Part shown: positions 28,219-32,400 of the stretch, in pieces | How positions within the stretch are numbered: the first letter of the stretch is position 1 | Layout: every line of letters begins with the position of its first letter | Assembly: GCA_018818185.1 (NCBI GenBank) | Contig: JAHISL010000025.1 | Span: 1 to 32,400, forward strand | Source: Patescibacteria group bacterium | Lineage (GTDB): Bacteria; Patescibacteriota; Microgenomatia; UBA12405 | Reading direction: 5' to 3' | DNA length: 32,400 nt | Translations under genes and position numbers: made by a program | The notes under the pieces: generated by a model | What the model saw: only the letters and a program-made list of their open reading frames with translations | The model's database searches: none | Told to the model about the DNA's origin: nothing

Positions 28219-28713
28219 ATGCCAGACACAGAACCTGTTAATATCGTCAACGAACTTAGACAAGAAGTAAAAACGGAAGAAACACTTAGAAAAAGGCATC
28301 AATTTAACGCCGTTGCCAATGCCTCCGCCGTCGTTGAACAACATGTAAATAAAATAAATGTCGCCTCCAAAGTTGAATGTGCCTTTTGGGGACTATATTC
28401 ATACCTAGAGTCAATTTACCCCAACCAAACCCTAGAGCAAATCGAAGACAAAGCAAGTCAGATACTCACATTCGATAGATCAGAAGACCCAGAACTTTTT
28501 TTTCAACAACAATCGATAATTCGACAACATCCCAATTCATCCATCATCGGTATCACCGCCCACATTCTCACACAACAAAAAAGAACCAATGAAATTAACC
28601 CCAAAATCCTAAATCCTTCACCAGAAATGCTTAAAAACTTCAAAAAAAGTCTCGGCGAACCAAACCCTGAACTAGTCGGCAAAGCCCTCGACCTCGCAAC
28701 TCACGATAATTAA
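28219..28713 (+). CDS. Hypothetical protein after the secretion ATPase, 164 aa
   Basis: The mainly helical, acidic protein has no recognised family, signal or membrane segment. It starts three bases after the ATPase stop, so it is co-transcribed and may be an accessory to that ATPase. No other role can be read. Confidence 0.7.
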   Translation: MPDTEPVNIVNELRQEVKTEETLRKRHQFNAVANASAVVEQHVNKINVASKVECAFWGLYSYLESIYPNQTLEQIEDKASQILTFDRSEDPELFFQQQSIIRQHPNSSIIGITAHILTQQKRTNEINPKILNPSPEMLKNFKKSLGEPNPELVGKALDLATHDN

Positions 28714-28818
28714 CCTCAAACTCCTTATTCTAACCTTTTTGTGCTCAAGATCACAGCTATTGAATTAGATATCTCACTCTTGCTACACTCATCCATTACT
28801 TATTTCTTATATATAAGT

Positions 28819-29016
28819 ATGGCCTTATCGATAGTAGAAGCATTACAAAGAATTTATCAAACAGGTGGATACATCGTCGATAGTAAAGAAGCATGTCAGG
28901 ACTGCACCTCTCAACCAGCATGTCGTCAAGTTTCAAGAACTGAACACACTAAAATTTCTCCCGGATCCCCAACCTGTCAAAGAGTAACCTCTGCAGAGGC
29001 AGAATCTCGAAAGTAA
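28819..29016 (+). CDS. Hypothetical cysteine-containing protein, 65 aa
   Basis: The start is the ATG at 28819, placed about six bases after TTATAT/TATATA, leaderless type. The longer reading from 28741 starts in the promoter region. The protein contains four cysteines (A-C-Q-D-C, A-C-R, T-C-Q) in a polar, threonine/serine-rich sequence, so metal binding or disulfides are possible. No family is recognised. Confidence 0.55.
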   Translation: MALSIVEALQRIYQTGGYIVDSKEACQDCTSQPACRQVSRTEHTKISPGSPTCQRVTSAEAESRK

Positions 29017-29075
29017 TCTTGCCACTCCCTCAATCCATTTCCACCCTCGCTTTGATTTTAAGTTCAATTTGCCCC

Positions 29076-29104
29076 TTGACAGCATTATAAGACAGTCCTA
29101 TAGT
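29076..29104 (+). promoter_or_regulatory. Promoter TTGACA-17-TATAGT of the microgene cluster
   Basis: TTGACA (29076-29081), a 17-base spacer, and TATAGT (29099-29104) give a transcription start near 29111 and a leader of about 26 AT-rich bases before the ATG at 29137. Confidence 0.8.
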
Positions 29105-29136
29105 TATATTAATTAAACATTATTTATTAAAATAAA

Positions 29137-29304
29137 ATGTCAAAAGAAACTATAGGACATAAACCAACCGATACAGCCAATATGCCCGAATTAAGGCGAG
29201 ATATTATAGAAGCTAGATTCATTCCTCGACTTAATCAAGCCGACTCCATGCTCAATCAGGCTACATACGGTAAAGTAGACTTTATTGCTTCTATCTTAGC
29301 TTAA
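29137..29304 (+). CDS. Microprotein 1, 55 aa
   Basis: An ATG after a canonical promoter opens a 55-residue frame (MSKETIGHKP at the start, DFIASILA at the end) with an amphipathic helical middle. It is the first of three consecutive tiny genes. No family is recognised; reading frame, promoter and company support it as real. Confidence 0.6.
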   Translation: MSKETIGHKPTDTANMPELRRDIIEARFIPRLNQADSMLNQATYGKVDFIASILA

Positions 29305-29333
29305 ATATTATTCATTAACCCATAACAAAACAT

Positions 29334-29474
29334 ATGTCTAAAGAACAATCATTTTTTTACAAAGAAACACCAGCAGGCCGAAATAATCTTCGTGACGAAT
29401 TTGGTCAAGCCTACACTCCTGACCCTATCACCCCCGTCCAATCTCGCCAATCCCTAATTATTAAAGAAAAATAA
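29334..29474 (+). CDS. Microprotein 2, 46 aa
   Basis: A 46-residue polar, proline-containing frame (starting MSKEQSFFYKE, with the same MSKE opening as microprotein 1). It lies 29 bases after microprotein 1 and four bases before the next gene. It is probably unstructured. Its start lacks a strong ribosome site. Confidence 0.5.
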   Translation: MSKEQSFFYKETPAGRNNLRDEFGQAYTPDPITPVQSRQSLIIKEK

Positions 29475-29478
29475 ACCT

Positions 29479-29730
29479 ATGCCTCCCAGAACCAGTCAAG
29501 AACAGCTTAGACAAAGAACAGAGAAAAGAAGTAATCGTTTTCCCGCTCAGCCTCAAACTCAAGCCGAAACTCCGGTTGCCAGGCATGAACGCATTGAGGA
29601 AAACCTCCTCAAAATTCCAACTCACATGGCATCTGAACCAAAACCCATCGGAGATGTTACCTTTCTTGATGTTCGCCAAAGAGCTGGTACTTCAAAAGGA
29701 AAACGACCAACACCACCAAAACGTCCTTAA
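29479..29730 (+). CDS. Microprotein 3, 83 aa, basic and disordered
   Basis: An Arg/Pro/Gln-rich sequence ending in KGKRPTPPKRP, with no hydrophobic core, so intrinsic disorder is likely. It starts four bases after microprotein 2 and its stop touches the stop of topA. The basic tail could bind nucleic acid. Confidence 0.6.
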   Translation: MPPRTSQEQLRQRTEKRSNRFPAQPQTQAETPVARHERIEENLLKIPTHMASEPKPIGDVTFLDVRQRAGTSKGKRPTPPKRP

Positions 29731-31707
29731 CTACGGCTTTTTCCAGCTAGCCCACTTACATTTCGGGTAATCACTACATCCAAAAAACTTTTTTCCACTC
29801 TTCGTTTTCTTAATTACCCCTTCCTTTCCACATTCCGGACAGGCAAATCCCGCCATTTCCCTAAACGGTGCCGTATATTTACAATCTGGGAACAAAGAAC
29901 AGGATATAAATTTTCCAAATCTCCCCACCCTAATCACCAAATCCCCTTCTTTACATAAGGGGCACTTTTCCCCTGTTTTTTCCACCGCCACCTTAACTCT
30001 TTCCGCGTGATCTTCCACATTTTTCAACTCTTTTTCAAAACCCTTCCAAAAATCCTTCATCATTTTTCTCCAATCTGCCTTCCCCAAAGCCACCTTATCC
30101 AAATCTGTTTCCATCTCTGCTGTAAAAGGCAATGACAAAACCTTGGGAAAATTCTTTGTTAAAAACTCATTCGCCGCTATACCTAAGCTCGTCGGTTTAA
30201 ACCTACCCTCTTCTCGATCCACGTACTGTCGATTGATAATCGTTGAAATAATCGGTGCATATGTCGACGGTCTACCAATTCCTTGTTTTTCCATCGCCGC
30301 CACCAAGGAAGCATCAGAATACCTCGGCATCGGATTTGTTTCGGTTTCCGTTACATTAATTTTCTTCGCTGCAATTTTCTCATCAACTTTTAGTTCTGGC
30401 AACAATTGATCCTCATGTTTTTCACCTGAAATTCGGTAAAAACCATCAAAGACAACCCTTAAACCATTGGCTTTAAATAATGCTTCATTATTAATCAGCT
30501 CCACACTATTACTCTCCATCTTGGCCACTGCCCCCTGAGTTGCCACTGCCCTCTTCCAAATCAATTGATACAGTTTCAGTTCTTTGCTGTCCAGATTTCT
30601 AGGTTCCACCTCTGCCACCTTAGTTGGTCTAATTGCCTCGTGTGCCTCTTGGGCATTTTTAGAATTATTTTTATATACCCGAACAGTAGGCGATAAATAC
30701 TCACTACCATATTCCTTTTCAATAAAATTTCTAAATTCTCCCACTGCCTTATCCGATAAATACACCGAATCAGTTCGGTGATAGGTAATCAAGCCTTGTT
30801 CATATAATCTCTGAGCCAAAGTCATTGTTTGTTTACCCGACCAACCAAAACGCCTCGCTCCGGCTTGTTGCAACTTCGAGGTTGTATACGCCGGTAAAGG
30901 TGATCGACTCACTTCTCTCACATTCACCCTTGCTACTGTGAATTCTTTTTCCAAAGAATCAGTAAATTTTTTTGCCTGTTCCTTCGTCGAAAATAGAGAC
31001 TTTGAGTAGCTATATTCACCATCAAACAAGTTGACCTTAGTACTTTCAATAAAATTTTTGCCCTTTATTTTTTGTAATTCAGCCTCAAAATTTTCTCCTT
31101 TTTTGAAACTAGCCCCAATCCTGAAAAATTTCTCTCGGGAAAATGCTTCAATCTCTCTTTCTCTTTCACATATTAATCTCACCGCCACAGATTGCACCCT
31201 TCCTGCCGACAAACCACGACGAACCTTTCTCCACAAAACTGGCGACAAGGAATACCCCACCACTCGGTCCAAAACCCTTCTTCCTTGTTGGGCATTAACC
31301 AAATCCATATCGATCTTTTTTGCCTTACCCAAAGCCTCTTCTACAGCTTCCTTGGTAATTTCGTGAAACACCACTCGTGAAATTTTATTCTCATCAACCT
31401 TTTTCTTTTGCCCTTCAGTCAAAAGCCATTTTACATGCCAAGCAATTGCCTCTCCTTCGCGGTCAGGGTCGGAAGCCAAATAAATTTCATTTGCCCCTGC
31501 CGATAATTTTCCCAATTCAGACACCACCGCTTTCTTTTTTGGATCAATTACATAATCAACCGTAAATTTTTTTAAATCAACTCCCATCTTACTACTCGGC
31601 AAATCTCGAAAATGTCCCACCGTCGCCATCACCTCAAAACCACTCCCCAAATATTTAGAAATAGTTCTCGCCTTAGTTGGCGATTCCACAATTAATAGCT
31701 TTTTCAT
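29731..31707 (-). CDS. topA: DNA topoisomerase I (type IA)
   Basis: The start is the ATG at 31707, where the Toprim domain begins at once (KKLLIVESPTKA). The longer frame to 31851 adds unrelated sequence and overlaps dprA. The 658-residue protein has the Toprim acidic residues E8 and D80-P-D82-R-E84, the catalytic tyrosine Y309 in L-I-T-Y-H-R-T-D-S, and two C-terminal zinc ribbons (C582/C585/C603/C609 and C623/C626/C644/C650). It relaxes negative supercoils by nicking one strand. It lies downstream of dprA, a pairing that is common in many bacteria. Confidence 0.97.
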   Translation of the reverse strand: MKKLLIVESPTKARTISKYLGSGFEVMATVGHFRDLPSSKMGVDLKKFTVDYVIDPKKKAVVSELGKLSAGANEIYLASDPDREGEAIAWHVKWLLTEGQKKKVDENKISRVVFHEITKEAVEEALGKAKKIDMDLVNAQQGRRVLDRVVGYSLSPVLWRKVRRGLSAGRVQSVAVRLICEREREIEAFSREKFFRIGASFKKGENFEAELQKIKGKNFIESTKVNLFDGEYSYSKSLFSTKEQAKKFTDSLEKEFTVARVNVREVSRSPLPAYTTSKLQQAGARRFGWSGKQTMTLAQRLYEQGLITYHRTDSVYLSDKAVGEFRNFIEKEYGSEYLSPTVRVYKNNSKNAQEAHEAIRPTKVAEVEPRNLDSKELKLYQLIWKRAVATQGAVAKMESNSVELINNEALFKANGLRVVFDGFYRISGEKHEDQLLPELKVDEKIAAKKINVTETETNPMPRYSDASLVAAMEKQGIGRPSTYAPIISTIINRQYVDREEGRFKPTSLGIAANEFLTKNFPKVLSLPFTAEMETDLDKVALGKADWRKMMKDFWKGFEKELKNVEDHAERVKVAVEKTGEKCPLCKEGDLVIRVGRFGKFISCSLFPDCKYTAPFREMAGFACPECGKEGVIKKTKSGKKFFGCSDYPKCKWASWKKP

Positions 31708-31775
31708 AAAATACAGTCTACACCCTTTATAATTGCCTATTGTAACATTACCCCTCTGCTTGTCCGTCCAGAGCT

Positions 31776-32207
31776 TTAACCAAGGTAAGTCAGGTCGTCC
31801 ACCTCCAGCAAAGGTGTCGCCCCCTGTTTTATCAACCAATTTGTTGCCCAACTTCCCTCATCAGTTATTCTCCCAGGTACACAAAAAACATTCTTCCCTT
31901 TATCAATAAAATTCTCTGCCAAAAGAATTGTCCCACTTCTTTCACCACCTTCAATTATCACCAATAAATCGGAATATTCAGCGATTTTATCATTAAGTAT
32001 CTGAAAATTATTTCCCTCAAAAACTCGGCATCTTATCTTTAATTCCTGACATTTTTTAAAAATTTCACTATTACAACCAGACACCCTAATTGTCACAATT
32101 TCCAAATCCATAACTCTTAATTCATAATTCTTAGTTAACAATTTATTTATTACCTCTTTTCCGTAATTACTCATTTTTCTACTTCCCACCACCGCCACCT
32201 TTTTCAT
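31776..32207 (-). CDS. dprA: Short DprA/Smf-like protein
   Basis: The ATG at 32207 has a GGAGG site seven bases upstream and overlaps the stop of the penicillin-binding protein gene (TGATG). The 143-residue protein keeps the DprA ends: K-V-A-V-V-G-S-R-K-x-S-N-Y-G at the start, and D-L-L-V-I-I-E-G-G-E-R-S-G-T with V-F-C-V-P-G-R-I-T and N-W-L-I-K-Q-G-A at the end. The middle of the Rossmann domain (G-x-A-x-G-I-D and the A-H helix) is missing. DprA loads RecA on incoming single-stranded DNA. Here that activity may be altered or lost. The alternative is a lysine-decarboxylase-like (LOG) relative. Confidence 0.75.
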   Translation of the reverse strand: MKKVAVVGSRKMSNYGKEVINKLLTKNYELRVMDLEIVTIRVSGCNSEIFKKCQELKIRCRVFEGNNFQILNDKIAEYSDLLVIIEGGERSGTILLAENFIDKGKNVFCVPGRITDEGSWATNWLIKQGATPLLEVDDLTYLG

Positions 32208-32400
32208 CAACGCACCTCCCCTTCCACATATCTTGGTACTAAAGTTTCCGGCTCATTAAACCATTCCTTCAAAATATCCCCCACAATTGGAGCTGCCACA
32301 TCACTTCCCTCTCCTCCTCTTTCAACCAACACCGTTATCGAAATCTGCGGACTATCTGCCGGGGCAAAAGCCGTCAACCAGGCATGAGTATCATGACTAC
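32206..32400 (-). CDS. Penicillin-binding protein (PBP2/FtsI type), C-terminal fragment
   Basis: The gene runs off the right edge. The 64 visible residues (HDTHAWLTAFAPADSPQISI, then VLVERGGEGSDVAAPIVGDI) are the end of the transpeptidase domain, with the G-G-E-G-S-x-V-A-A-P-I pattern common to class B penicillin-binding proteins. It cross-links peptidoglycan in the periplasm. Its stop overlaps the dprA start. Confidence 0.85.

Noticed and set aside
1-32400. CRISPR array, Cas genes, reverse transcriptase or rRNA genes.
   Set aside because: I looked for regularly spaced repeats and for the typical motifs and saw none.

Overview
The window looks like part of a small, AT-rich bacterial genome of the Candidate Phyla Radiation (Patescibacteria, perhaps Microgenomates). 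The evidence is indirect. Promoters are bacterial (TTGACA/TATAAT-like), TGA is used as a stop (so not the Gracilibacteria/SR1 code), most proteins are unrecognisable, and a few markers typical of this radiation are present: a VirD4/TraG-like type IV secretion ATPase, a small cysteine-rich two-helix membrane protein, a shortened DprA, and a TopA with two zinc ribbons. No 16S gene or long marker is present, so the phylum is an inference.

Layout. 1-7340: end of a zinc-ribbon repeat protein, an Erm/KsgA-type rRNA methylase, a coiled-coil membrane protein, a HAD phosphatase, several unknown genes including twin zinc-ribbon microgenes, a lactate-permease-family transporter and a DUF167 protein. 7393-11019: accessory genes, namely an HNH protein with an overlapping microgene, an archaeal-type AbrB-PhoU regulator, an autoregulated membrane protein/XRE/HEAT operon with a perfect 13-bp inverted-repeat operator, and a NUDIX hydrolase. 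11218-17029: a probable integrated element carrying a three-gene defence-like operon (EVE-like plus PD-(D/E)XK nuclease, DUF4145 protein, two-helix membrane protein), a terminase-small-subunit-like protein, an Apea-type HEPN protein and a large serine recombinase whose 3' end overlaps tRNA-Asn(GTT). 17184-25273: a block on the minus strand made almost wholly of proteins I do not recognise. 25338-32400: a RelE/Phd toxin-antitoxin pair, the type IV secretion ATPase, microgenes, topA, a short dprA and the end of a penicillin-binding protein.

Two observations stand out. First, many genes that open a transcription unit have a -10 box only 5-11 bases before the start codon, with no Shine-Dalgarno sequence, so they are probably read from leaderless mRNAs. 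Several genes inside operons do have strong Shine-Dalgarno sites. This moves several start codons. Second, within the unknown block, two loci (20314-21067 and 24254-24901) share one unusual plan on the minus strand: promoter, structured untranslated leader, small gene(s), G/C hairpin at or just after the stop codon, A/C-rich tract, then a 14- or 16-base sequence exactly complementary to part of the leader. The repeat sequences differ but the plan is the same. I know of no described element that matches it.

The 11.2-17.0 kb island and the two leader-RNA loci are the best candidates for something new. All functional claims rest on motifs read by eye; no database or folding search was possible.
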